DNA of 64,000 nt from Serripes groenlandicus (GCA_031761405.1 JASEVX010000012.1:25477800-25541799); one strand, 5' to 3'; counted from the first letter of the stretch, positions 21,050 through 32,885 are shown. The notes: a model not told the origin generated them from the sequence alone. Translations and numbers: made by a program.

Positions 21050-21310
21050 GGCGGCGTCAAACTCACCTATACAACAAAATATCTTAAGTTACCGTTGTCA
21101 TATTGTAATTAAAGTTGGTATGTAGAAAGAGTTTATGGAGACCTTTCATGGGATTGCGTTTAGAGCCCTTAAAGTCAAGGTCAAGGTCGCTTTGACTAAA
21201 AATAGTAAAACTCTTGATACTGAATATCTTTACTTACGGTTGACTGATTGTTACCAAAGTTAGTATGTAGAAAGAGTTTATGGAAACCCATGATATTGCG
21301 TGTTGGGAAA
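21050..21310. repeat. two-unit dispersed repeat
   Basis: The segment AAGTTGGTATGTAGAAAGAG followed by TTTATGGA occurs twice about 130 bp apart. It looks like a fragment of a dispersed repeat with a tandem core. Confidence 0.5.
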
Positions 21311-21539
21311 ATATTAGCCAGTATGTGGATTTTCTTAACTATATCATCTGGTTTTTTTGGGAAAAAAGTATTTTGTATTGCGATGGAATGACAGTATACA
21401 TTTTTTTTGATAGACATAATCTGTAAGTATAAAGGCATATATGGAACACAAAAGTCAAATTGAATTTAGAGATATTCACTGTTCATACAGTGTTTGCCCA
21501 GTCTATATGTCTGTTGCTAAACAATTAACATAGGCTACA

Positions 21540-24500
21540 ACTTTAACCTTTAAGTGCTGGAACCAATGTTGTAAAGCCTGTGTCACCAGTATAGAGCAAT
21601 GACAGTCTGTGTCACCAGTATAAAGCAATTTGATTTGAGTGATTGGGGTTTAACGCCGTTTTCAACAATGTTTCAGTCATATCACGGCGACCAGTTCACT
21701 AACTCATGCGTTGTCCTGGTTTTCCCACACCAGTACACCACACAGCATACTGTCCAAGCAGCTGGCTACTTTTCCACATAGACTGTTAAACATCCCATTG
21801 GTGAAAGACGAATGACGCAGGTCACAGTGACTTTTGTCAAACGTCGGAAAGAATGTTGGCCGAGCTGGTATTCGAACTCATAACCCCTGGATTGACAGCC
21901 CGTGTCGCTACCGACTTAGCTACCGGGGCTCGGCAGTTTAAAGCAAGGCCATTCTGTGTCAACAATATAGAGCAAGGTCAGTCTGTGTCACCAGTATAAA
22001 CAAGGCCAGCCTGTGTCACCAGAATATAGCAAGTCAGTATCTGCCACCGGTTAAGAGCTAGGCCAGTCTGTGCCACCAATATAGAGCAAGGCGAGTTTGT
22101 TTTACCAATATAGAGCAAGCCAGTCTGTGCCACCAGTATATACCAAGGCCAGTCTGTGCCACCAGTACAGAGCAAGGCCAGCATGTGTCGTCAGTATAGA
22201 CCAAGGCCAGTCTGTATCACCAGTATAGAGCAATGCAAGTCTGTGTCACCAGAATAGAGCAATGCAAGTATGTTTCACCAGTATAGAGCCATGCAAGTCT
22301 GTGTCATCAGTATAAAGCAATCAGCCTGTGTCATCAGTATATAGCAATCAGCCTGTGTCATCAGTATAGAGCAATCAGCCTGTGTCATCAGTATAAAGCA
22401 ATGCCAGTCTAAGTCATCAGTATAAAGCAATGCCAGTCTATGTCATCAGTATAAAGCAATGCCAGTCTATGTCACCATTATAGAGCCATGTAAGTCTATG
22501 TCATCAGTATAAAGCAATCAGCCTGTGTCATCAGTATAAAGCAATCAGCCTGTGTCATCAGTATAAAGCAATCAGCCTGTGTCATCAGTATAAAGCAATC
22601 AGCCTGTGTCATCAGTATAAAGCAATCAGCCTGTGTCATCAGTATAAAGCAATCAGCCTGTGTCATCAGTATAAAGCAATCAGCCTGTGTCATCAGTATA
22701 AAGAAATCAGCCTGTGTCATCAGTATAAAGCAATCAGCATGTGTCATCAGTATAAAGCAATCAGCCTGTGTCATCAGTATAAAGCAATCAGCCTGTGTCA
22801 CCAGTATAGAGCCATGTTAGTCTGTGTCATCAGTATAAAGCAATGCCAGTCTATGTCATCAGTATAAAGCAATGCCAGTCTGTGTCACCAGTATAGAGCC
22901 ATGTAAGTCTATGTCATCAGTATAAAGCAATGCCAGTCTGTGTCACCAGTATAGAGCCATGTAAGTCTGTGTCATCAGTATAAAGCAATCAGCCTGTGTC
23001 ACCAGTATAGAGCAATGCAAGTCTATGTCATCAGTATAAAGCAATGCCAGCCTGTGTCACCAGTATAGAGCCATGTAAGTCTGTGTCATCAGTATAAAGC
23101 AATCAGCCTGTGTCACCAGTATAGAGCAATGCAAGTCTATGTCACCAGTATAGAGCAAGGCCAGTCTGTATCGCCAATATAGACCAAGGTCAACCTGTGT
23201 CACCAGTATACACCAAGGTCAACCTGTGTTACCAGTATAGAGCAAGGCCAGTCTGTGTCACGAGTATAGAGCAAAGCCAGTCTGTGTCACCAGTATAGAG
23301 CAATACCAGCATGTGTCACGAGTATAGACCATGGCCAGCCTGTGTCACAAGTAAATAGCAAGGTCAGTCTGTCTCACCAGTATAGAGCAATGCCAGTCTG
23401 TGTCACCAGTATAGACCAAGGTCAACCTGTGTCACCAGTATAGAGCAAGGCCAGTATGTGTTACCAATACAGAGCAATGCCAGTCTGTGTCACCAGTATA
23501 ATCAATGCCAACCTGTGTCACGAGTAAAGACCATGGCCAGCCTGTGTAACAAGTTAAGAGCAATGTCAGTCTGTCTCACCAGTATAGAGCAAGGCCAGTA
23601 TGTGCAACCAGTATAGAGCATGGCGAGTCTTCGGACACCAGTATAGACCAACGCCTGCATGTATCACCAGTATAGAGCAATGCCAGTCTGTGTCACCAGT
23701 ATAGACCATGGCCAGCCTGTGTCACAAGGAAAGACCAAGGAGGTCAGTCTGTGTCACCAGTATAGAGCAAGGCCAGTCTGTGTCACCAGTATAGAGCAAT
23801 GCCAGTCTGTGTCACCAGTATAGACCAAGGTCAACCTGTGTCACCAGTATAGGACCAAGGTCAACCTGTGTTACCAGTATAGACCAAGGTCAACCTGTGT
23901 TACCAGTATAGAGCAATGCAAGTCTGTGTCACCAGTATAGAGTAAGGCCAGTCCTGTGTTACCAGTATAGAGCAATGCAAGTCTGTGTCACCAGGATAGA
24001 ACAATGCAAGTCTGTGTCACCCAGTATTATATCAATACAAGTCTGTGTCACGGAATAGAGCAATGCAAGTATGTGTCACCAGTATAGAGCAATGTAAGTC
24101 TGTGTCACCAGTATAGAGCAGTCAGCCTGTGTCACCAGTATAGAGCAAGGCCAGTCTGTGTCACCAGTATAGAGCAAGGCCAGTCTGTGTCACCAGTATA
24201 GAGCAAGGCCAGTCTGTGTCACCAGTATATAACAAGTCCAGTCTGTGTCACGAGTATAGATTAATGCCAGCCTGTGTCACGAGTACAGACCATGGCCAGA
24301 CTGTGTCACAAGTAAAGAGCAAGGTCAGTCTGTCTCACCGGTATAGAGCAATGCCAGTCTGTGAAACCAGTATATAACAAGTCCAGTCTATGTCACCAGT
24401 ATAGAGCAAGGCCAGTCTGTATCACCAGTATACAGCAAGGCCAGTCTTTGACACCAGTATGGACCAAGGCCTGCATGTATCACCAGTATAGAGCAAGGCC

Positions 24501-25025
24501 AGTCTGTGTCACCAGTATAGACCAATGCCAGCCTGTGTCACCAGTATATAGCAAGGCCAGTCTGTGTCACCAGTATAGAGCAAAAGGCCAGTCTGTGTCA
24601 CCAGTATAGAGCAAGGCCCGTATGTGTCACTAGTATAGAGCAATCAGCCTGTGTCACCAGTATAAAACATTGCCAGGCTATGTCACCAGTATAGAGCAAG
24701 GCCAGTCTGTGTCACCAGTATAGAGCAATGTATCACCAGTATAGACAAAGGTCAGCCTGTGTCACTATACTACCAAATTCCAGCCAGTGTCACTAGTATA
24801 GAGTAAGGTCAGCTTGTGTCACTGGTATAGAGCAATGTTAGCATGTATTACCCGTATAGACAAAGGCAAGTTTGTGTCACCAGTATATACCAAGCCCAGC
24901 CAGTGTCACCAGTATAGACAAAGACCAGTCTGTGTTACAAGTATAGAGGAAGGCCATTCTGTGTCACCAGTATAGAGCAAGGCAAGCCTGTGTCACCAGT
25001 ATAGAGCAAGGCAAGCCAGTGCACA
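21540..25025. repeat. 3.4-kb minisatellite of 26-29-bp units
   Basis: More than 100 units of the type GTCTGTGTCACCAGTATAGA plus GCAAGGCCA. Most units are ~29 bp; the block 22500-22800 is a homogeneous run of 27-bp units with TCATCAGTATAAAGCAATCA. A SINE-A copy interrupts the array at 21633-21934. Open frames here are by-products of the repeat. Confidence 0.95.
21633..21934 (-). mobile_element. SINE-A inserted in the minisatellite
   Basis: Full-length copy with tRNA-like head at the right end and tail at the left. Array units lie on both sides, so it post-dates the array. Confidence 0.85.
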
Positions 25026-25049
25026 CGCAATGTCTGACCAGGTTACTCT

Positions 25050-25224
25050 CTCAAAAAGCTTCATACAGGCTTATGCAACTAAACAACTATATAAACAAAG
25101 CTGTAGCTTAAACACAGATAAGCACACATTATTAAAGCAATACAGCAGATGAATAAAACATGAAACAATATACAATTATGATAATGACAATATACATATG
25201 ACCATCTGCAAGCCTATATAACTG
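25050..25224. repeat. 175-bp direct repeat, outer copy (B2)
   Basis: By eye identical to 25503-25677 (offset 453). Identity over 175 bp points to recent activity or gene conversion. Confidence 0.85.
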
Positions 25225-25502
25225 TAGGGGAGAGGTGGGAGGGAACTTTCAATGTAACAAAACCGACTGTCAAACAAATACTGTGCAGATATTTCCCGCG
25301 AAATTCATTAAATATACTGGCGTAGTAATATCAAAATTATCGTCCAATCAAAATCTTGTTGATTATGCAAATTAACTGGTTTTACGAATTGTCGTAAAAC
25401 CTTGCAAATTAGCACTAGCACAAGCAAGAAAGAAAGAGAAACACACAAATACGAGAGGATGATTTTACTAGAATGTAATTAAGCTTGCCAGTCGGTTACA
25501 AA

Positions 25503-25677
25503 CTCAAAAAGCTTCATACAGGCTTATGCAACTAAACAACTATATAAACAAAGCTGTAGCTTAAACACAGATAAGCACACATTATTAAAGCAATACAGCA
25601 GATGAATAAAACATGAAACAATATACAATTATGATAATGACAATATACATATGACCATCTGCAAGCCTATATAACTG
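25503..25677. repeat. 175-bp direct repeat, inner copy (B1)
   Basis: Partner of 25050-25224. The spacer between the copies (25225-25502) would correspond to A2 of a split-repeat element. Confidence 0.85.
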
Positions 25678-26002
25678 CCCAAAACCAAGCCCCTCCCCCA
25701 AAGGAAGCAAAAGCAACATAAAAATAGAAATAAAAACAACAACAAATAAGCATACATGTAAAAATGAAAACATACAAACAACATACAAAATTAATTGAAC
25801 AGATGATCAACACTCCCACCCCCAACCCTATTCCGGAGTAATATCAAGTACTATCACCACCGAAAACAACCTCCAATAAAGTAATATACCTTCATTAAAG
25901 AGGGCCCCCAAAAAAACACCTTAAAGAAGTGAATACCTCCTTTAAAAGGGTAATAATTTCCCAAATGTAATGATGATCATCCTGTATCAATTAAGTGTAA
26001 AT

Positions 26003-26524
26003 TTACAAATTCTTTAATAAATGAGAAACTGTATTAATGAAGACTAATTTTAAGCGTCTGGTACCTTCCAAGTTTAAATGTAAACCACCATCTCTAACTG
26101 CAAATAACTCTCGGACCGGCAGACCAAACTTAAAAAACGGTCTAAAAGAATGCAGGAACTGCAGCTTACGCTGAGAACATATCTTCTTCAGACCGGAATT
26201 TACCGATTTCACATTCTCTCCAAACTTTTGATGATCAAGTGGTCTTGGAAGGATACTAGAAACAATGATTTTGGTAGCAGACAAACCAGAAATAATAGTA
26301 AACAAATTGTTAAAAGCACTGAGAATTTCCGGCACAGATAAAGAAGTAATATCATTAGTTCCCACATGTAGGATAATATGATCAACATGTAACAATTCTG
26401 GAAAACGTTCTAATCTCTTTGCCAGTCTAGAAATATTAATGCCAGGAAAGGCATGTAGTACGGTGAAATTGATACCGGTTACATGTTTGGCTATTGAATC
26501 CGAAATGATGTGGACTTGTATATC
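26003..26524 (-). CDS. SGNH/GDSL-type hydrolase domain of a mobile element
   Basis: 173-residue open exon starting after an acceptor-like TCTTTGCAG at 26525. SGNH hydrolases are serine esterases/lipases with four short blocks. Seen here: SDSIAKHV near the start (block I, nucleophile Ser), VGTNDI (~residue 51, block III), and DGGLHLNLEG near the C terminus (Asp and His of block V). The domain is complete. In Ngaro and related retroelements such a hydrolase accompanies the recombinase; its substrate is unknown. It follows the recombinase stop by only ~13 bases. Confidence 0.75.
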   Translation of the reverse strand, partial: DIQVHIISDSIAKHVTGINFTVLHAFPGINISRLAKRLERFPELLHVDHIILHVGTNDITSLSVPEILSAFNNLFTIISGLSATKIIVSSILPRPLDHQKFGENVKSVNSGLKKICSQRKLQFLHSFRPFFKFGLPVRELFAVRDGGLHLNLEGTRRLKLVFINTVSHLLKNL

Positions 26525-26536
26525 TGCAAAGAGACA

Positions 26537-27266
26537 TTACAAATTCTCAAACATATCATTCAAAATATTCATTTTATCTCTCCATGATAACTCCAAATAC
26601 AACTTATAGGCGTCGGATTTCCAATCACCAAGAATTTGAATTTTTTCAGGCGAAACCTTCGACTGAAAAGCCAAAGTGGCAAAACCTCTTCTAAATGAAT
26701 GAGTAGTAAATAAGAATGAGTCTAACTTCAACTGTGAAATGCAATTTCTTAATTTTTTTTGAAACAAATAATAAGTAATACACTTTCCGTCAGGTAAAGC
26801 AAACAGAGCTCCAGCTGAATGAAAAAAGTTTAACATCATTAAGTCTCTATAAGCCTTCACAGGGCAAAGTCGAATATCTTTGAATTGAATTAAAGGACTA
26901 ATAAGTGATCTTTCGCCAAACTGTATAGTTTTTGACCAGTCAAATTTGACTAGTAAAAATTCAGAATAATCTGAAACCATATTTTTTTGTAAAAATTTTC
27001 CATCACTCAGATCCTGTTTTGACGAAGGCACTAAATTCGATTTACGAGCGACAAGAAAAAAGGCAAAAAGGAACAAACACCAATATACTATGTTACTTTT
27101 GTCTGAGAAATCTAAATTATTATAAATACCGATTAGAATTTCCAGTGTAATCGGATTAGCTTGCTTAACACAATGCGGATTTAATCTAGCTAGACCTCTG
27201 AATGTAAGAAGTAATGAAAAATCAGAGAACTGTTCAGTGTCAAAACCTGCTATAGCATGCAGTGTT
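26537..27266 (-). CDS. tyrosine recombinase (YR), 5' end lost in gap
   Basis: 242 residues remain, open from the gap edge to a TAA at 26537. The catalytic pattern of tyrosine recombinases is present: first Arg in ARKSNLVP, the HxxR motif in THSFRRGFATLA, Trp in GDWKSDAY and the nucleophile Tyr in the following KLYL. The GDWKSDAYKLYL ending is typical of DIRS/Ngaro/Crypton-class recombinases, which integrate circular DNA by strand exchange. All catalytic residues are intact. Confidence 0.85.
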
Positions 27267-27466
27267 NNNNNNNNNNNNNNNNNNNNNNNNNNNNNNNNNN
27301 NNNNNNNNNNNNNNNNNNNNNNNNNNNNNNNNNNNNNNNNNNNNNNNNNNNNNNNNNNNNNNNNNNNNNNNNNNNNNNNNNNNNNNNNNNNNNNNNNNNN
27401 NNNNNNNNNNNNNNNNNNNNNNNNNNNNNNNNNNNNNNNNNNNNNNNNNNNNNNNNNNNNNNNNNN
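27267..27466. other. assembly gap (200 N)
   Basis: A round 200-N placeholder, so the true length is unknown. It removes the start of the recombinase gene and probably the rest of its element. Confidence 1.
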
Positions 27467-27491
27467 TCTCTCTCTCTCTCTCTCTCTCTCT
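27467..27491. repeat. (TC)n microsatellite at gap edge
   Basis: About 12 TC units directly after the gap; this may be what broke the assembly. Confidence 0.95.
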
Positions 27492-28132
27492 TATGACGGA
27501 ACAGATTCAAGTTGTTAATAGGTCAATTCATGTCTATCAACGTCAATCTTTGCCCGCTGTTACCAGCCTAGGCTCATGTAACAAACGTAATACCTCAAAC
27601 TTGGTGACATGTGATACCTCAGCAGAACACTTTTGAAAACATTTTGAGAAAATGAGCAATTAATGTTTTCAACACTTTGTCAACATTATATGTATAGTTA
27701 TTTAGATGTTGCATTGATTTTATTTCATTAATCATCATGTTCACGTGATTATAGGAGATAACTCTACAAAAATAATCCCACGAGGGAAATGGTTAAATAC
27801 AACTTATCAAAATATTGAAAGGGCGTTCAACACCAAATCAACCAAAACCTAACATTCCTAGGATTACTTAACTAGCATACACATATTTATTGATGGTGTT
27901 TATGTTGGCTTATTAAGCAGTCAATAACGATTCCGGCAAATAATTGAAGCATCAATATTTCTAAGGAAATACTAGCAGTTGTCATGACACGTTTTGCAGG
28001 ACTGAAAAAACCTACCTTGTCAATTCTAATCCCTTGAAAACGTCAATATGTTTACACCGTAGATATAAAGAAGCGCACAGAACAGACTCGGTCGTTAGAA
28101 TGGCAACGTTTCATAACCTCGCGAAAAACAAT

Positions 28133-28378
28133 AGCATTATGGCCTCTGCATAATGTGATCGACCCAGATCAGTCTGCGTAGTCCGCGCAGGCTAATCCGG
28201 GCCAACACATTTCGTCTTAGGGTGTAGAGGTACAGAGTAAGGATTTCTGAAACAGAAAATCCACAGGAGGCAAAAGTGTCTGTCCGGGTTAGCCTGCGCG
28301 GCATGATTAAGCTGATCTTGATCGATACTTTACGCAGAGTCCACAATATTGGTTTTCTCGCGGGAAGGCTAATATAAA
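28133..28378. mobile_element. palindromic MITE-like repeat (AGCCTGCGCGG family)
   Basis: GATCAGTCTGCGTAGTCCGC with GCGCAGGCTAATCCGGG on the left is mirrored by CCGGGTTAGCCTGCGCGGC on the right. GC-rich ends flank an AT-rich centre. Confidence 0.55.
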
Positions 28379-28556
28379 GGCTGATCTTGCAGAGTTGTTG
28401 AACGTCCCAAATAAAAGCCTTTTGAAACGTCTTCGTTTGGTTTTAGAGTCGTCTGATGCAGATTTGTTGTATATTGGAAGGGGTCGAGTTTAATATACAT
28501 GTGAGCGGTGCTCTGCGAAAACCAACATAAGCGTCAAAGTATTACACATTTGGAAT

Positions 28557-29071
28557 TGATTGTTTAATTGATTGTAGTCTAACGGTATTTCAGTTGTACC
28601 ACGATGTTCAGTTCCTCCTGGCTTTCTCGCACCAGTTCTCCAAGGAATCTGCCGTGGCCTAGTGGTTAACGTCGGTTACCGGACGTCCCGGGTTTGATCC
28701 CCAGTTGCGGCGATGTGGTAATGGTAGAGTGTCCATGTTGGGCAAGGCACATTTCCTAGCCTAGTACTGGTTTGTTAACTCATGGGATCATGAATAAGTG
28801 AACTGTCGCCGTGATATAACTGAAATGATGTTGAAACGGCGTAAAACCCCAACCAAACAAAACAAAACCAGTTTTCCACACACATCATTCTTCCCTGTCA
28901 ACTGGCTACATTCCCATCGGATTATTTAGCCGATTGGTGGAAGCCGAAATACGCTTGTCACAATGACTGTCGTCAATCCTCGGAGAGAATGAACGACCTA
29001 ATCGAGGTTCGAAACCGCGACCCCTTGATAGATGCCCCTTGTCGTTACCGACTGAGCTATCGGGACTCGAG
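28557..29071 (-). mobile_element. SINE-A, split by a later SINE-B insertion
   Basis: The tail half (28557-28641) and the head half (28867-29071) belong to one SINE-A. The head keeps a B-box-like GGTTTCGAACC and an A box (AGCTCAGTCGG). SINE-B at 28642-28866 separates them. Confidence 0.7.
28642..28866 (+). mobile_element. SINE-B with target-site duplication
   Basis: tRNA-like head with A box TGGCCTAGTGGTTA and B box GGGTTTGATCCC, body with GGGCAAGGCACATTTCC, and an A-rich tail. The flanks ACCAGTTCTCC (28631-28641) and ACCAGTTTTCC (28867-28877) are a target-site duplication. Confidence 0.85.
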
Positions 29072-29099
29072 AACACGTTTGGCATAAGACCAACGTGTA

Positions 29100-29297
29100 T
29101 ATTTTATTTATTTTTACATCGAATGCGACACAAGCTTTCAGCTTATATTGATCACGCTCGATGTATGTTTCCTGGAGACTTAACCAGTACTCGCGCCGTT
29201 TGTGTGGAAACATCCCAAAGCCAGAACTCGCTCATCACTGGAGTCGAACCCGGGACCTTTTGTACGAGAGGCCGATGCTCTACCTCTGCATCACTTT
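29100..29297 (-). mobile_element. SINE with tRNA-like head (third family)
   Basis: Minus strand: A-box region AGAGGTAGAGCATCGG and B box GGGTTCGACTCC, then a body with TTTCCACACAAACGGCG. The same family is seen as a fragment at 1470-1605. Confidence 0.65.
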
Positions 29298-29473
29298 CTT
29301 CCACAATGTGCATTTATGCTTAGGATAATAATAGATACCTAATTTTCGTTGAGCTTTCTAGGACTTTCTGACGAACAGTATAAAGACAGATCAGATCTAC
29401 GTTGGTTGCAAATGCCTAACGGTTAGGTACGCCACTCATATGTCAATACACTTTATGTGCATCGGTTAAAGTA

Positions 29474-29725
29474 TATCGAGGGCTTGGCGTGAAAAGGTTG
29501 TAACTAAAAGGATATTTTGAAAACCCTGGTTTAGGGGCAATTTTGACACCTTTGTAAACAATGCAAATTTAGGTGCCATTGCTCAGAACGAGCAATGGCA
29601 CCTAAATTTCCATTGTTTACCAAGAAAAATGATTTAACGCTTATAAAGACTTTATGTCGAAGTGATTAACATCGTTAAAAGAAGACCAATTTTAGTTACA
29701 ACCTTTTCACACCAAGCCCTCGATA
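29474..29725. mobile_element. 252-bp palindromic MITE
   Basis: Terminal inverted repeats of ~35 bp start TATCGAGGGCTTGG and end CCAAGCCCTCGATA. The centre is a long hairpin around GCTCAGAACGAGC with arms GTAAACAATG / CATTGTTTAC. TA at both ends would fit a Tc1/mariner-type target duplication. Confidence 0.8.
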
Positions 29726-29735
29726 TTGTCTTTAG

Positions 29736-30087
29736 CCATTTACAAAAGAAATGAGACAAAGACAGAAAAGTGCAGACGAAGACAAGAACAAAAAAGGAAT
29801 AACTAACAAACAAAAAGAGTTTGCTTGTATGTTGCTTCACGCAGCTTTCAACACTATTCCTGTAGTATCACGGCGTTTCCTGGGTAAGTTACCAGTACTA
29901 CTGGTATATTGCCATTTACAAAGGAAATGAGACAAAGACAGAAAAGTGCAGAAAGAAGAAAAGAACACAAAAAAGGAATAACTAACAAACAAAAAGAGTT
30001 TGCTTGTATGTTGCTTCACGCCGCTTTCAACAATATTCCTGTAGTATCACGGCGTTTCCTGGGAGAGTAACCAATACTACTGGTACA
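29736..30087. repeat. 176-bp tandem duplication
   Basis: Two copies of a segment starting GCCATTTACAAA, differing by a few bases; both include GAGTTTGCTTGTATGTTGCT. Confidence 0.85.
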
Positions 30088-30463
30088 TTTATCCTGAAAC
30101 CAGCGAGTCAGTCGTTATGTCGATCTACTAACCCCCATAAATATGAGCGACAAGGAGGGAAAGTCACTACAATCAATAAACAAAAGAGAGCGAAAATATA
30201 CAAAAGAAAAATCTCGCTGTTTGATCAAAGAAATTCATACAAAGAGCTAGTGATATCTTTGTGAATAAGATGCAGCTGGATATCGTTTACATCATAACTT
30301 AAGTTATCTCGTGATTTATCAGTTTTATTTCAAGTAAAAGATTGTACCGCCATGTGGTAAAATGAGGCCGCATTGCAAGATTGCTCTGCGTACAAACTAA
30401 CCTAGACGTAAGAGCAATACCCGTGTGGATGAAGACAAGACAGCGCCTTCATGCTATAGGATC

Positions 30464-30674
30464 TTAATCTTTTCCCACATACAACAAATCTGCAGCAGAC
30501 GACTTTGAAAACAAATTGACAAAAACGTGAACAAAATCCATAAATGAGAGTCTACATATTATTAAAGAGAGTTGAAAACATTTTGACTAAAGGAGAAATT
30601 GCTCATCATGTATTTTCAAAACTTTCGTCTACTGCAGAGGCGTCAGAAAGCGTCTGCATGAGGGAAAGGGTTAA
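30464..30674. mobile_element. TTAA-type MITE
   Basis: Starts TTAATCTTTTCCCACATA and ends GCATGAGGGAAAGGGTTAA; shorter than the consensus because of an internal deletion. Confidence 0.75.
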
Positions 30675-31360
30675 TAAGATACTGCTTGACAAAACGTTTT
30701 TGATACTCGTGATATTCGTGTGAACAAGGTGTAGCTGGGATATCGTTTTTATTTCTTTGGTTTACCAAAGAAGTATAGTTACGGGAAACTCAGGGCTAAC
30801 CTCGTTAATTCCAGTTCTCATGTTGCCTACGCCTGAATGTAGTTCTACCAATATGCACTGCATTTTCAAATAATTCAGCATTATTGATAAAGAAACACAA
30901 TAGTTATCTTATAAGTTGTATAGTGTCGTCTAGTTTTTGGAAAGGAATTTCGTATTGATATGTAATAGAGTGTTTTAAATAATCGAACGCGGTAGAATTG
31001 ATCCTTACACTTATTTCGACCGAAGTACACACAACCGATTTGCCGATACACCGGTACCAAATGATTAGCCTACGCGCAATGTAGTACCTGATTTTAAACG
31101 CTTACGCTTGAAGTACAATCAAAGGAACCCAGTAATTGCTGAAAATTGAAAAAAATATAATTAGGATTTAATTAATCTTCAAAAGCGCATTGACATATGT
31201 ATAATTGATGGTCTTTTATAGCGCAAGAATATACTAACATATGCTACCGGAAATTCCCATATGTAGTAGGTAACTTCAAATATGGGGTACGTGTTAATAC
31301 CGGTGTATCATGAATTTGTTAAGACGGTGAAAAGATTCAGACTTACCGTACTGCGCATGC

Positions 31361-31374
31361 GCAGAAACATTGAA
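31361..31374. promoter_or_regulatory. NRF1-type palindrome
   Basis: CTGCGCATGCGCAG is a perfect 14-bp palindrome matching the NRF1 core, rare by chance in AT-rich DNA. It lies ~325 bp upstream of an ATG (31698) whose 61-residue ORF I cannot assign. Possible promoter of an unidentified plus-strand transcript. Confidence 0.4.
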
Positions 31375-31499
31375 TAATAAGGAATTCATGGCTGTGAAAT
31401 AAATAAGACTTGTTTACATTCCGGACAATATATGCGTTGGTACCAAGTCGATCATAGAATTTTAGAGGTGATTTTCATTTATTTTGTTTACTTATACCC

Positions 31500-32885
31500 A
31501 TTCAGTCACTCTATAACTGTTAGGGGCGTAACTTTTACGGTTTTAGTTCGCTTTTAACTTTTTGTTTTGTTTACCCTCGTGTTTTTAATTGTGAATTGAA
31601 CGTTTTCATTTGTTGTTTTTGATCCCAAGTATTGAAAGTTGTGTCAGATCAGAGAGATATAAATACCTTTCGCTGAATGTGTAAGTGACCAAGGAATATG
31701 GGAAACAAGAAATCTCGACCTAAAGAACTCTCGACCCCAGTTTTATTCGGTTTCTGGAAGTTATGGCCCAAACATTTATGGCCCATTGCATTTATGGCCC
31801 ATATTTGGAAGATATGGCCCATATATGAAATATATAGTGGTAATTATAATACCCTGGAGGTGGTATTAACACCTAACAGGTGACTGTCAATAACCTTTGA
31901 TTGGATTGTGTATTATATGAAATTGCACTTTTATAAGATTAATAATGATTAGTTACACAAGGGTACATGTATTTTATTACACAACAGTGAGGTCATGCAT
32001 GGTAAATTTATTGTTCCAAAATATGTTGAAATTTAAATGTAGATCTACTTCACTGCGAAAATTGGTGGAATGTATAGTGAAGGAAAAGACCCGAGTGTTT
32101 TGAAGGCAGTTTGTAATTTGTCCTTTGGTCATAGTTGTTTGTTTGTCTTTAAATGCAAGCATCTTTGACCTGGGAAATGTGACTTACTGCATAAACATCA
32201 TGATCAACAAGATACATAATAATTACATGACAAGGACAGGAATTTCAAGTGAAGATTAACAATGTAGATTTATAGGACAAACTGAAGGTAGGCTTTAAAT
32301 AATTTTCACATTGATTATATTATTTATAGACATTTTTCTTTGTTTCAATCTTCTGTTGCCTGTTACAAGTCTATAATACTCTATTGGACATAATTTAGTA
32401 AACATAGGAAGTAGTTCTGGCAAAATGATATTGTCACTCTAAAATTGATATCATCACTAATGATGATATACACTACAGTGTGAATCTTTTTAAAGTTGTT
32501 AGTTTAAATTTACACTGATAAATCCTATTATTTGAAAGGAATGTAATAAATTTATTTATACACTCAAACGGAAAATTATAATAATTTTATTTTACATTAT
32601 CAAAACAATGTAGCGAATTTACAACATACAATAACGAATTCACTTACCCCAGGTTACGAATTCACCGAAATATACAGGTTACGAACTCACTGGCACCCCA
32701 AATTCAGTTACTTAATGACTGTCTGAGGCGTTAATTTTACGCATTTAGTTCACTTTTTGTTTTGTTTACCCTCGTTACGGGTCCCTTCGATTACCTTTAT
32801 ATATAGACTTTGTTTCTGCTCCCAAGTTTTAAAATTGTGTCCGAGAGATATAAATACCTGTCGCTGATTGACAAAGGAATATGTA
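31500..32885. repeat. direct repeat pair, ~200 bp, 1.2 kb apart
   Basis: 31500-31701 and 32703-32883 share TTTTTGTTTTGTTTACCCTC, GAGAGATATAAATACC and AAGGAATATG in the same order. Between them lie unassigned sequence and, at 32640-32700, the GGTTACGAATTCACC module also found at 7425-7535. Confidence 0.6.

Larger units (their letters stand above)
25050..27266 (-). mobile_element. DIRS/Ngaro-like tyrosine-recombinase element, 3' part
   Basis: Minus-strand order: tyrosine recombinase (27266-26537), SGNH hydrolase (26524-26003), then a split repeat: a 175-bp copy (25677-25503), a 278-bp spacer (25502-25225), and an identical 175-bp copy (25224-25050). This B1-A2-B2 layout is what DIRS/Ngaro retroelements show at their 3' end. 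The left boundary abuts the minisatellite. The 5' part, where A1, gag and RT would be, is in or beyond the assembly gap, so RT is not demonstrated. Confidence 0.65.

Noticed and set aside
22496..22801. Minus-strand ORF with an 11-fold nine-residue repeat
   Set aside because: The period of 27 bp is a multiple of 3, so the frame stays open by arithmetic; no start context, no domain.
21540..25025. CRISPR-like array of ~29-bp repeats
   Set aside because: Units are head to tail with no unique spacers, in an animal genome; it is a minisatellite.
27237..27636. ORFs spanning the N gap
   Set aside because: They consist of undefined residues and a TC repeat.
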